NCBI GenBank assembly: GCA_950106755.1
Contig: OX467086.1
Span: forward strand, 12,170,001-12,234,000
Direction: 5' to 3'
From: Climacium dendroides
Taxonomy: Eukaryota; Streptophyta; Bryopsida; Hypnales; Climaciaceae
DNA length: 64,000 bases
Part shown: positions 12,296 through 24,661 of the stretch, piece after piece
Position numbering within the stretch: the stretch's first letter is position 1
How the letters are laid out: every line of letters begins with the position of its first letter
Translations under genes and position numbers: made by a program
Notes under the pieces: model-generated
Told to the model about the DNA's origin: nothing
Seen by the model: only the letters and a program-made list of their open reading frames with translations
The model's database searches: none

Positions 12296-13980
12296 ATACC
12301 TACATGAGGTTTGAAGTTCTATATTGCACACAATTCCTGCGTTTTGACAATGAATGGTCAAGCTCTCATATTCAATTTGTCCCATGCCCTTTAAAGATTC
12401 ATAATGGACAATTAATTTCATTATAAAAACAATCTCTCCACCCATTGTTTTGAGTACATATGTTGACATTGAATTGTGGTGAAATCTTTTCCAATATTTC
12501 AAATTTCTTTGCAATTCCTTGTCTTTAGATTTGGGAAGGTGACTTGTTAATTTTCAAAGTCCTTCATGGTTTGAAATTTAGATTATTTTTTGTCCATTGG
12601 ATCAAAATCGGTAATTGGATGTACAGGGGTACATGAGGTCGCTCAGAACAGTTGAATAAAGTACCAAGCATGTGGGAACTGCACCTCATTATGAAACAAT
12701 CACTACAGTTCCGAACTTGAACTGCCATAAAAGAAAATTATTTCCTTTTAATGCCAAAGTTTTATCCCCAAGCACATGGTGTTTGCAAACGCCAGTGGGA
12801 ATCGACCCTTAGTGTTGAATTTAAGCACACTGTCATATTTGGATCAATAAATGGCTTTGAAGAACTTTATTCTAGCTAGTGGCAAATAGATGGTATAGCA
12901 AAAAAATAAGGATACCTTACTTCATATCTCCCCACTTCTGTAAACTATAAAGCACCTACTTTCTCTCCACAAACCAAACATGAAGTTGCTTGTGAAGATA
13001 TGAATGTCAAGCATCATTAAGTTGGCAATATTGCATTACTTTGGCACATTTTAGATTACACAATCTCAAAACCAAAACATATATATATATATAAGTTTTT
13101 GGCTTGAAATTAGACCATTGTGAAGATGAATGTAACAAAGTTTTTGGATTGTGGATTAATTGATTTAAAAATTTAGAAAATTTAGAAAATAAAAAATTGG
13201 ATGTCAAAATCCACTTTCCTCAATCTAATTAATCATTTTATCAAGGAGGTGTTGCACCTCCTAGTTACAATACTACCATGGACTAATGAGTTTCTAATAT
13301 ATATATATATATGGGGTAAAAAAATTCAGATTACATGAGGGGCTTTGGGTATTTGATGTGAAATCTCTTCACTGGTTTTTCCAACAATTCATGATAATTT
13401 CAAGTTTTCACCAAAAACTCTTGAAATCTTCACTTGTAGAAGACAAGTGAGTTCATCTATGAAAAATAGAGAGTGCACAAGAGTGCCCCAAATCAAAATC
13501 AAAGTAAAAATAATTTTGCAATTAAAAAAATAACTCAAAAGTCCGTAACTTTCACAGTGTAGGTCTAATGCCACGAAACAAAGCCTGCTTACCCCTCCTC
13601 AAAGCTTTCCATCAGTACTAAGAACGCGACCATGGGTGCAGGAGATCTCAACGTAACAAACATAACTAACAAAACAAAAAACCGAAGGCTTAAGGTCGGG
13701 CTTAAGGTATGGATTACATTTGGATGAATTGTGGGCAATTCTACACGCCATGCATGTTACGCAACTTATTCGTTATAAAGAAAGAAAGACAAGACAGCTT
13801 TACATTGTGCAAACTTGCTTACACCAAATGACCTAATTTATCACCAAAACTTCTTCCCTACAAGCTGTGGAAACAAAAACCAGACTAAGAAATCTTCAGC
13901 CAGATGAACTGGAATTCCAGCTCCGCACACAGACAATGAAAAAACAAAGAATTTTCCAAGTCATAATGTTCGCTGGTTAA

Positions 13981-15783
13981 TCAGTAGGCGCCCATCTTCT
14001 GTTGTTGAGGAGGTCCAGATTGCTCGTATGCAGTTCTGTTGGCAGCATATCCTGCAGAAAGTCATCCAGAAACACAAGTCAAACCCAGCCTTGCTACAGT
14101 TCTTTGCTTTTAAAAACAGATTTAATGAAATAAATCAAATGATATGAGATTTCGCAACCAGAGGGAACTGTGACCTAGACACGGAAGTGGGAGCACGACA
14201 GCACGTGCTTACAATACCATTTCAACATGTCTACATGACTTTAACATTCATAACCTCACTTCATCATGCTTACATCTACACGGTACGAAGTCATTTAATA
14301 TGCTTATAACTACACATGATTTACAGCATCAGCGACGTTGTCCCAATATGCTTGCAACTACATGATTTTCACAGCACTAATAATAATGTTCCAAAGAGCT
14401 GACGACATGGATTTCACGTCATCCTGATGTCATTTCAAGTGTCTTTCTAAGACTTCAATGCTTCCACCACTGGTGGGAAGATCAAAAACCATGACAACCT
14501 TTTGACAAAGAAGAAAGACATGTACATGAACCTTAGTGACTCGCTGACCGCTAGTACGAGAGTCCAGAGTTAGCCGACATAACATGGTCAGCAACTTCCT
14601 AACAATCTTCCTAATCTAAAGACACTGGACTTCTCTATGAAACTTGGCACGGATAGTGCTCCTAAACTGCAAGACATGTTCTCAAACTGCTTGTGCAAAA
14701 GATGATGTATAACAGCAGAAAACCATCCCAACTTGCAAGAAAATGTCCTCAAACTACACGGGATGTCCCTAAACCATAAGTGATGAGATTTCAAATCTAC
14801 AGAAAATACTCCCAGTCTGCGATGTTACAAAACTGCAAAAAAAATTCCTAACCAGCAAGACACGCTCCAACAGGACTGCCAGAGACATTCCGAACATTTC
14901 TTAATGATTCATTAAGACAATCTTCCCCGTTAGACATACCCTATTAGATTACAGAACAAGAGATAAACACATACCAAGTTCAGGCTGGATGCCACGGCTG
15001 CTCAATTCGCGGTACTGTTGGGCGAGAGAGCAACACAGGCACCAACAGTCCACGCAGTAATCACCGCAAGGCTCCGCAGGTAGCCCGTACTTGGATCGAA
15101 GGCGGGCTCGGAAGCCGCAAGTGTACAAACATCCGCATCCCGTGAGGGTCTGCAGCAAGAAGTAGATCGCTCCTCCAGTCAAACAAGCTGCACACCAAAA
15201 AACAAAGTTCGCACTCCCTTATTGTCAAAACCACAACTTTGCATTTCTCGAACTGGAGCCTCAGATCTAGACCAGTCCTAGTTTCTAGAAACTCAACATC
15301 TTCACAAACATGAGCACATCCCAGACACAGCTGAATAAAACATTTGAGGTTCCTCTCCAAACTGGAGCTTCTTAGGCACTTGTTGCTAGCTAGCTAGGTG
15401 GCGAAGCTTCTTACTTGTGACACCTTGATCGATAATCTCCACCAACTGGCCGACCACAATACAGGGGCAGCAACAGGAACAGAGACCTGCAACAACAAAT
15501 GTCCCCCGCACACACACACATAATCAAACGACTAGACCAACATCTGTTTACTCAGCTTGACATCCCAAACTTGTATGATAGTCAGATCATCGACAAGAAA
15601 GGATACGCAGTCGATACTGATTCATATTCTAACAGTGTTGATTATCTAGCTAAGAAGCTCCATGGTTGCAAGGCGGATATTAAAGCAAAGTGATGAGCAT
15701 GGCTTACACGATTTGCCGTCCTCGAAGCAACCTAAGAGGCCGGTGTTCCACCGGCCGCCTCCCATGGGTACGGACCCCGCCAT
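13981..15783 (-). CDS. PLAC8-domain cysteine-rich membrane protein (four exons)
   Basis: Plant PLAC8 proteins (plant cadmium resistance / cell number regulator family) act at the plasma membrane in metal or ion efflux or in growth control. The exons are 15708-15783, 15415-15486, 14975-15187 and 13981-14051, all with GT..AG borders and consistent phase, giving 143 aa. The two family motifs are present: CLCSCCCPC (26-34), the CCxxxxCPC-like segment, and the second Cys block from CGDYCVDCWCLCC (90-102) followed by SLAQQYREL. Between them is a hydrophobic stretch (LTGGAIYFLLQ) expected to enter the membrane. The length is typical for the short members. The ATG at 15,783 is chosen because the exon then splices in frame; nothing extends it upstream. 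The metal specificity cannot be told from the sequence. Confidence 0.92.
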
Positions 15784-16030
15784 TTGATTAGCTGCTCGAA
15801 CAACGACTTGCTGCAACTAGCAGGCTAGAAAATCTCACTCAAAATCGTCGAAAGAGCTTGAACTGCACAAACACAAGAGCAGAAACAGAGAGCGGGAGTG
15901 CAATGAGCGTCTGATCACTGGGAGAAGAAGAAAGCGATCAGAATCAGGATTCCGCCGCACAGTAAACTCTGGCGAAGTAATAGTTCGCCGGTGGTGGCCT
16001 GGGAGGGGTGCTAGTTATAGCAGGCGCGAG
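15784..16030 (-). promoter_or_regulatory. Probable promoter and 5' UTR of the PLAC8 gene
   Basis: This is the non-coding stretch upstream of the PLAC8 ATG. A TATA-like CTATAACTA on the - strand (about 16,012-16,020) lies about 230 bp from the ATG and could serve as the core promoter. It is assigned by position only. Confidence 0.35.
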
Positions 16031-18789
16031 TTATGCCAAAAACTACCGGAGTTTGTGGAGTATCACCGGCAATTATCCTAAATCTTGTATATTCATCCCT
16101 TTGGGCCTTCGAGTACATTATAAATAGCATCTCACTTACAGATTTCTCCTGCAGTTTCAAAGGTTCAAGAGGGGTTTGGGGGTCAATCCAGGCTTACAGT
16201 TCGCCTAAAGACATGTGCACCACGTCGAAATGAATGCATGTTGGACATTTTAGGTGACGATTTTTGCACTAAACGCCGGTGGTCGCCTCTGATTTCTACT
16301 GGGAGAAGGCTGCTAAGCATTCTGCACGCGTATGGATGCAGGAATTTCGGCCATCCACGCGGGCAGCCATGGCCGTGGTACCTTCTCCCACTCGGCTTCC
16401 TTAATTTAGTGTCAAACTTTATTCAGGTGGGATCACCAGTTCATCACAGACACGCTGGCCTGACTAGCTTTTTGCTCTCCTTTCTTTATCCATTTGTTTT
16501 TTTGTCTTTTTGAGGTCACTGGATGGGTTATCCGCAAAAGGACGGAGCCTATGACAGCGTAATCAAGCTTGAAAATCTCTCACCACCCCGTCTGTATCCT
16601 CCATTCTTCGCAATTTATGAGTGAATTCTGTTGGCTTTACTTTTCGGAGATGAAAATCACATGTCATAAAATTTTCAAATTTTTTTCTGGTGAAAGTTTC
16701 AAATTACCTTACCATGAACTTTTGAAGAAACAAAGAAGTTATATCAAATACAAAATATGATCAAAAAATAGAAAATTCCCATAACAGAAGTACATACATT
16801 ATAGTGAGTGCAGAACATTGTTATGTAAACAAAATTTCAAAGTGTCACTCCATGTTTTAAAACGCGGTTACAGATCTTCAACTTCAAACCTCACTGCATT
16901 GCTTACTTCAAGGAATTTTTCAAACTTTCCAAGTGAATTAGAACTACGCTTCATTTTGTTTGTTAGCACCAGGGTGTTGAAAATCCTCCACATCAGTTAC
17001 TACGGTATTGCAGCAGGCTTTCCTGACTGCTGGCTACTGATGCTGATTCAGCTTCACAGCTCCTGATGAAAGCGGAGACGTCACTTGCTGTCCGTGCGTC
17101 TTATTCTTTACTCAATTGCTGGAACAAATGCCGACTGTTTTGTGCTTTTTCTCAGTACAGTAACGAATGAAACACGACACACTTTCTCTTCGAAAAACTG
17201 AATGGATATAGGCTTAATTGTCGGGTTGTTTTTTTTGTTCTGCTTCGTATCGTTTGTGTAGAATTTTTTTTTAAATGGGTAACTGATTGCGTCATGAAAT
17301 GAAATCACAACCTCGCGAGCCAGTCAAGACGTTGTGTTGCACGTGACTTTCACCAGTTCCAAGCCATAACGAGAATAGAGCAGATATTTCTCCGGATGGA
17401 ACAGAGTCAACCATCAGGACAGCACGTGCACTTTGAATCCTCAAAAGTTTTTTTGTTTTTGTTTTTTTTTCCCCTTGAGGCACATGGAGAATCTCCATTG
17501 ATTAAACCTTAAAAGGATGGACCTTTGACCGTGGAAATCATCCCTTTTGGCATTGTGTGAATAGGTGGTTTTAAAAAAAATCTTAAAGCAATCATTGGAA
17601 GTCAAACTACCATATAAAACCTATCCTTTTCACATAAAATTACGAGGACAAATAGTTGCACTTCTATCATACACTCAAGGATTCACTATCATTGACCAGA
17701 GAATGGTCGCAATGTTGTTTATGGGTTAAAGGAAACGGAACACAAAACCAAAGGATGCAATCCATGGCAAGTTTTTTACACTTTCCAAAATCATATCTTA
17801 GAATTGAAGCTTTTTCATTTTAAAATATAAATAAAGCAAGAAAAATAGAGTCAGATCTAACGATCGAGGCGAACAACAAAGCCCAAACAATCTCCAAAAG
17901 GTTTCAAAGTGGATCGAATGCACCTTCATGACTTCATTGTAACTTTCAAAATAACCATTTTGGGTGTTTAATTTAAATTGAGAAAATGAAGTTTGACAAG
18001 TTTTGTTTCTAATTCATTGTAGAATTTTGAAAAAATTAAAATTTTTGAAAGATTTATTGCAATTGCATGCTCTACATGTTAGGAATCCAAATTATACTAT
18101 ATTGTGTTGTATTTCATTTGTATTTTCTTCTTTTAAATGCTTTTAAAATATAAAAACTAGTAAATTATATAACCTCATTCTAACCTTCATTTATGGCAAA
18201 AATTTCAAATTATTTTTATGTTTATTTATAAATTTTTATCATTCTATTTTCATTATTTACTTTAAAAAATCACAATTATTTTATTTTTTTCATCAAATAT
18301 TCTGTAAAAATCAACATCAATAGAAAATAATTTTGTTCACAAGTAAACAATATCAAAATTTTATTTATCAATTATCTAAAAGAATAAATTTAGCTCAATT
18401 GTAGCATTTGACTTGCAAGGTTAGGGTGTTTTGGGTGCAAAATTAAAAATAATTTACTACTAAATCTTCACACCCATCTTTATTTCTATTTGTACCTTGC
18501 AAAAGAAATTCAAACTAATTAATTGAATTGATTTAGCTATGTTTACTAATTTATTTTTGTTTTTTATTGTAATAGAAATTCCACAATTTATATACTAAAA
18601 ATATAAAATTGATATTTAAATAACTAAAAAGTCTAAATTTAGCTTAGATATAATATTCAACCATTTCGCAATGGATGAGGATTAATACATTTTTGGTAAG
18701 CCCTATCAACATTTTAAAATTGCTTTGGTTCAATTACATTCATCCTTCAAGATGTCAATACAGGAGACTTGAAGAATTTAGTAGAATTA
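16031..18789. other. Intergenic DNA without recognisable genes
   Basis: Short open frames are present but none has a domain or a splice pattern. A segment at 17,510-17,640 resembles 8,575-8,700 (AAGGATGGA..., GGTCAAACTA), so both are probably relics of one dispersed repeat. From 17,900 rightwards the DNA is very AT-rich. Confidence 0.6.
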
Positions 18790-19153
18790 CACTAAAATTG
18801 GTAAATAGTGTTGGCAACACTAATTTATTGAGATAACACTAATTGTGATTAGCAAGGTTAGTGTTAGAAGATTATTTATCCATTCTAACACTATTTTAGC
18901 TGTATAGTAAATTACAGCTTTCTAGAAAAGGGACAGATTTTCATGGCGGAAGGCAAAAATTACAATTTTGCAGAGAAGGGACAAATTTTCACAACAGGAG
19001 GCTAAAATTACAGTTTTGCAGGGAAAGAACAAATTTTTATGATAGCAATTAAGTGTCCCAACACTATTTACACATAAGTTGAAAAATAATGTTGGGGGTA
19101 AAAAACAAGAAACAACACTAATTATCACCCAACACTATTTACCAATTTTAGTG
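18790..19153. mobile_element. MITE, 364 bp, with TIRs and TA target duplication
   Basis: The left end CACTAAAATTGGTAAATAGT... is repeated in inverse orientation at the right end, with the match continuing for about 25 bp. TA flanks both ends (18,788-18,789 and 19,154-19,155), as in Mariner/Stowaway-type MITEs. There is no coding capacity. Inside are three tandem units of about 50 bp (18,925-19,045) with the blocks GGACAAATTTTCA and AAAATTACA.TTTTGCAG. The CACTA start could instead point to the CACTA group, but only TA, not a 3-bp duplication, is shared. Confidence 0.75.
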
Positions 19154-20102
19154 TAGTGCTAAATGTTAAGTTTTTTGTTCTATGTCCCAAGTTTCAAGTT
19201 CCACTAAATTTTTAAAATCCAATTGGAAAGCTAATAATTGAAACTTGTGGCTTCACACGATAATTATCTAAGTTCTAAGTCACATATCACTTCAAAATGT
19301 CTACATGGTAGCATGTTTTGGAACATTTGGCACAAAGGAAGTGGAACTTGGAGGCCAAATTGGGTTTAGCTAAAATGAACATCCAATTTAGCTTCCGAGT
19401 CCCAACATTTTTGGGTATATTAAATGAGGAAAAAAATACTATACAAGACATCTTAGCTAGTAGACATAATTTTTTTCCAAATCTATTCAATGTAGATTTG
19501 ATGCCAAATTAAAGTGTCTAGAAAATAATGGATTTTCTGACTTTTTGACTCATTTTTTTGAATGGACACTTAATTGCTATATAGGAGACAAGATGGGATC
19601 TAGAGTTGGGATTTTGGCCTTCACACTATGAATCCTAAGTTCTACATTTACATTTTCTATTTACCTTGAGTTCTACAATGTAAGAAAATTGAAATTTGGC
19701 CTTCAACCCGGGCTTGGAAAGTTGAAATTTGGGATGTAGAGTGAAATAAAAGGATTTTCTTTAGTGATTATTTGCTAATACATGATGCAAAAGTTTTTTT
19801 ATAGGGAATATATTTGACAAGATATTCTTCCTTTTTCAGTGGATGGAATTGCTAAATTGCTACTAAATCTAAAGACACTATAATTCTATTTTTGGATGAA
19901 TGTACACTACTTTGGATGAACAATTATTTTTTTATTCATATATAGTAGGTTTCATCCATTTCTATGTATGTAAATATCTTCATCATTCTCCTTAAGATCA
20001 CTTTCTGTGTTGCCTAAAATAAATGAAAAGAAACAAACCATGGTAAAACTACATCTATTAAAGGAGACCATCCCATTTATGTCAATTACCTAATTTCATA
20101 AC
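19154..20102. other. Intergenic DNA, nothing recognised
   Basis: I see no gene, no repeat with clear borders and no domain in the short frames. Confidence 0.6.
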
Positions 20103-20491
20103 CATGGTTGCTAGTATGTGAGCCTAGAATCTTAAACCCATGAGTTTAGGCTCCTATATTATAGGTACCTATGCTATAGGATGTTTATATTATAGATGTT
20201 TATGTTACAAGCACCTTCTATGGCTATATAATATTTATATTATAGGTACCTATATTATAAATGTATATCTTATTGCACCTTCTATGGTTGTAAAATATTT
20301 ATATTATAGGTACTAATGTTATCTTATAAACACCTTCCATAGTTATAGGATACTAATGTTATAAGTTCATATGTTATAGGCACCTTCAATAGTTATAGTG
20401 TATCTACTCTTATGCCTAAGTTCAAGGCTCATAGGTTTGCATTTCTAAGCTCATAGGTTTGCATTTCTAGGCTCACATGCTAGTGTCATTC
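20103..20491. mobile_element. 389-bp non-autonomous relative of the 17.5-kb transposon
   Basis: The left end reads CATGGTTGCTAGTATGTGAG and the reverse complement of the right end reads GAATGACACTAGCATGTGAG. Both continue CCTAGAA. The shared CTAG-N4-GTGAGC core matches the ends of the elements at 35,044 and 39,160. The flanking 10-mers (20,093-20,102 and 20,492-20,501) agree at 7 of 10 positions, as a decayed target duplication would. The interior holds four degenerate direct repeats of 50-64 bp marked by CACCTTC at 20,212, 20,276, 20,331 and 20,381. It has no coding capacity. Confidence 0.65.
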
Positions 20492-21642
20492 ATTTTGTCA
20501 CCCTACGTTTGGCCCCAATTCTGCAAATATGTTCATTTTTTGACAAACTTAGTTCATTAAATCATTTATGCCAATAAAGGGTAATATGTCAATCCTTTAT
20601 TGGTGAATACTTAAGTGCCATTAGATATATGGAAGTTGGTTATAAGTTATTCATGGGACGTTTATGACTCCACTCTATAGGCGGTTTTGTAATTTCAAAG
20701 CAAACCTCTATAGAAATTATAATTTTAATTAAAAATTTATAATTCCATTTGAGTTTGATTTGTGAAACAAGCATGCACCTCTAGAAAATATGTGCCCCTC
20801 TTAGAGTTGGCTCCAAGATACTCAAATTGCAAATTAGGGTAGTAATGACATGTCTACATTATCACTATAGACATGTTTCAAATTTGTTTGCAGCCAACTA
20901 CAATGGATCGGAGCAACCCTTTTTTTTTGGCACCATGGGGCCAAATTGCACCATTTCAAAATAAATTTCTATTTTTCACTAGATTAAAAAAAAAATCCTT
21001 TTTTGCCAAAAACTTCCCATTTTTATTAAAAATGTGGATGAAATTGCCAAATTTGGATGAAAAAGTGCATGAATATGATTGAGAAGTGTGTTTTTTCTTG
21101 GTTAAAAAATGGATGGATGTAGAAATACAATACTAAGGTAAGAGCACTCAATGATGTCAGTGTACCCAACGACGTCACTTTCTAGATAAGGTAATGATTC
21201 TAGGTAGACTATAGACAACTTGTTATTTTGGTCAATAAAAATAAGCTATCTACAGTTTATCTACATTTGAGTTTTGAAATGACTGTCATGCGTAGAAAGT
21301 GAGACCATTGGGTACACTGTTGCCATTGGGTGCTCCTACCTTGCACCAAATTTTTAAGTGATCGCCATCTTGGCACTTTCTCATAAAGTAATTTAAAAAA
21401 AAGGGGAGTTGGAATCAAAAGTTTAATATCACGGATGGTCGGGGGATGGCCTACTCCCTGTAGAGGAACGAAGAAATTGCAGGGGATGCTTCTGGTGAGC
21501 TTCTCATTGGCCGTAACTTCAGTTAGTCAACCTACAACACCGGAGGACTGACGGGTTGCTGTTAAGGTGGGAGGTCTACAAATCGCCCATTTAAGAGGGG
21601 AAACTGAATTTTGGGGAGGGGAAGATTTTAGGAATATTTTTC
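20492..21642. other. Intergenic DNA, nothing recognised
   Basis: No coding region or bordered element is seen. The open frame near 20,873 has no domain. Confidence 0.55.
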
Positions 21643-22083
21643 AGTAAATTTTTCTTGAAAGACAAAGTAAATATCTACTCCCTCAAAATCAATACCAAGT
21701 TGTGGAAAATTGGTTGTCTCAAATTAAGTTCAGTGTTTTAATGGTTGACAAAAATGAAACACAAAGTGTGTTTGATGGTGTTATCAAAATACTATAGAGC
21801 AGGGTTCTTTTTTTGTTTTTTGGACCAATGGTTATGGCCTTCTTTTAAGAAAGCTCTGAGTAAATTTTTCTTGAAAGACAAAGTAAATACCTACTCTCTC
21901 TCTTTCAAAATCAATATGAAGTTGCGGAAAATTGGTTGTCTCAAATTAAGCTCGGTGTTTTAATGGTTGACAAAAATGAAACACAAAGTGTGCTTGATGG
22001 TGTTATCAAAATACTATAGAGCAGGGTTCTTTTTTTTTTTTTTTGACCAATGGTTATGGCCTTCTTTTAAGAAAGCTTTGAGT
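21643..22083. repeat. Tandem duplication, two copies of about 216 bp
   Basis: Copy 1 starts at 21,643 and copy 2 at 21,859, both with AGTAAATTTTTCTTGAAAG. The two are nearly identical apart from the lengths of the CT and T runs (for example the T tract near 22,030). The end of copy 2 leads into a dispersed repeat found again at 34,860. Confidence 0.85.
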
Positions 22084-22200
22084 TTTCTAATTCCTTCATT
22101 TTAGGGGCTTGAATTGAAGGAGGCCAATTTTGAGTATACGATTTTTATTTGTGTTAGCTCTACACAATGGATGAGATTTTGGAATCATTGTGATAAGGCA
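22040..22200. repeat. Dispersed repeat, copy 1 (copy 2 at 34,860-35,043)
   Basis: Both copies contain TTTAAGAA(A/G)G, TCCTTCATTTTAGGGGCTT and GATGA(G/A)ATGAGGTTTTGGAA-like blocks in the same order. Copy 2 is cut at 35,043 by the left end of the outer transposon. Confidence 0.65.
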
Positions 22201-24661
22201 ATTGGGCATTAAATTGCCTAAAAAAACCTATTTGTAGTGTAATTGGCACTTTGTGTGTTAATCTAGCCTTTTCTCAAAAAACACAAATTTGTTATTAGAT
22301 AGAAGAGTACATCTCAAAAAGAAGGGGTGGGGGCAAATAGAAATGGGTACAACTACCTTAAGTGCCTCATGAATTTTTCCTAATATATAATATTGTCAAC
22401 TAATGCTAGGGATTCATTTTGTATTCTTTCAAATGTTGGATAAGACCTTACAGTTAAAAAATAATTAGAAGTCACTTTAATCAAGTAGCTTTGTTTACAA
22501 TGTGTTAGATTGAAGTCCATTAATCCCTAAAGGATCATTGTTCCTTTGGAGGACAAATGAGATTTTGAGCATGTACATGTGGGTTGAATTTTTGTCATGA
22601 TTTTTTTTTTTAAATTTTCAAAATAGAAAAACTGATTAGCTTCATGGGAATATAGTTCTTTTTTCAATCAATGCATGGGAACAAAAATAATGTCTAAATA
22701 AGCTCAAAACAAGGGAGAAGGGGCATTAAAAAAAATTCAAAATTTGAATTTGAATTTTTTTTCCTCATAGATTATATTTTTGTCTATGTGGAAAGATTTG
22801 ATTAATTCTATTTGGATTTGTTATAAGAAAGTTATAGACAATCTTGTTTTGGGGGCAATTAGAGTATCTTCTTGAAAAGATAACTTGTAGAATTCATTTC
22901 TGAATGCAATTTTTACAACTTTTCGAAAGAAAAAGTTCTACATGGTTTAGTTTGCTTCTTAAGAGAATCTCACAACTAGGATTAGTGAATTTCAATTCTA
23001 TTTTAGAAATATTAAAAATTTAGATTTTTTTAATCTCCTACCTACTTCTATTTAACAATTTTTTTAAGTGAAAATTAAGTTTTTTTGAATTTTTTTTTCC
23101 TACACTCTCAAACCAATTCCCCACCATAAATATTTAAACCTTAAAACTTTGTAGTGCAAAATATTTAAGTTAAGAAGGTTCAAAGTCAAGAAATCTAGTC
23201 TCACAATGTGTTAAAAAGCTTGTTTTTTCACTTTAAATGTGGATATCTTGCAATCTGTGCAATCAAAATTTTTGAAATTCTTCCACACATTTTCATACTA
23301 GTTAGGTGTAAGCTCCTACAATTAGAAGTGCAAAATAAATAAATAAATTTACTCTTTGCTATAGAAATGGTAATTTTAAGTGTTTTTTGGTAGAAAAAAG
23401 GCCTTGATCCTTTAGGGGTCCATAAGGCAAGAATTGAACAAAATTGAGCTTTTGAAGAATTGCAAAATATAACTTAAGTTGCCCCTACGTATTCCGGAGA
23501 GGTATCTACTTTGCTGCTTGATTTCCTAAAATATTGGGACAAAGTTATTTATTGGTTTAGCAATGTTATGTAGGGTCGTATCAATTCTTTATTCCTAATG
23601 ATGCATATATTGTAAAAGAAAAACTTAACTATATCCCAAGAGGCACTTCTAATTGTGTGTTGAAAGATTTGTTATCCAAAAATTTCTCAATTATTAATCT
23701 TTAAAGGTTTGTAAGGAACAATATATACAACATTGAATCTAAATTTGACTCCTAAAATGTAAATTTTGTGCATAAATATATCAAATTATGGTACAATATT
23801 GGATTGAAAATTTAACAATTATTATTGTTGATGTCATTATTATTTTACACATTGTTGTAAGAAGTATGACAAATGAACCTTGTTTTAGCATCACAAATAC
23901 AAACTACTAAAAATAGGTTTTGTTTAACTTCAAAGTATTGTCCCGACACCAAAATTTGGTGCCTCGGGCATTTAGGGGTTAAGAGTGTTATCTTTAAAAT
24001 CTGGCCACCTTTGCTCTTGCAGAAATATATCCAATGCTCTTAGGTGCAAACCCATGCACAGCACAGATATCTCAATATCAAAATCAGCAATCAAATTGTA
24101 TTAAACCTCATTTGAATACTTGCCAGGTATGAGAGATGGCAATGCTCTTAAGCTCATAATCTTGTTAGTAAGTTCTACATAAATGACACTGTATGCGGTT
24201 CATTACAACAAACGAAGCAAAACTTCTGCAGTAACTCAAGCTTACTTGCAACAAAGTTAAATAGACTTCCCAAACGTGGCCATGTTCCATTATCTCACTT
24301 GCTTGGTTGTGACAGATTTGTCTCAGTCAATTGACCAAACTCAATATCCGTACCAGCAATTCTCTGCCTCTATCAGTACTACTAGTAATCACTCAGGGTT
24401 CTCTGAAGTTAAAACGCACCCCACTTGAAGTGGGAGAAGTGAACAGAGATCCACTGTGTTCCTGATTTGTATTGATTCATGCATCGTAAATATCTGGCAT
24501 CAAACAAATATCTGCCAAAAGTAATACCAAAAAATCCTCGACGACGATTTTGTGGCGAGAGAACTACAAAACTTGCTACCCCTACCAGAAAAAAGTTGAT
24601 AAGTACAGAAGGGATACACACATTAGGATGTATGATCCACTCACAAAATTCATAAGACAGA
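22201..24661. other. AT-rich intergenic DNA and RRS1 3' flank
   Basis: No gene is recognised. The last few hundred bases probably hold the 3' UTR of the - strand RRS1 gene; no single polyadenylation signal stands out. Confidence 0.55.

Larger units (their letters stand above)
6618..13980. other. AT-rich intergenic DNA without recognisable genes
   Basis: The open frames here are short, AT-rich and show no domain. The stretch carries degenerate copies of a dispersed repeat (listed separately), two AT microsatellites (13,079-13,093 and 13,297-13,312) and otherwise nothing I can identify. Confidence 0.7.
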
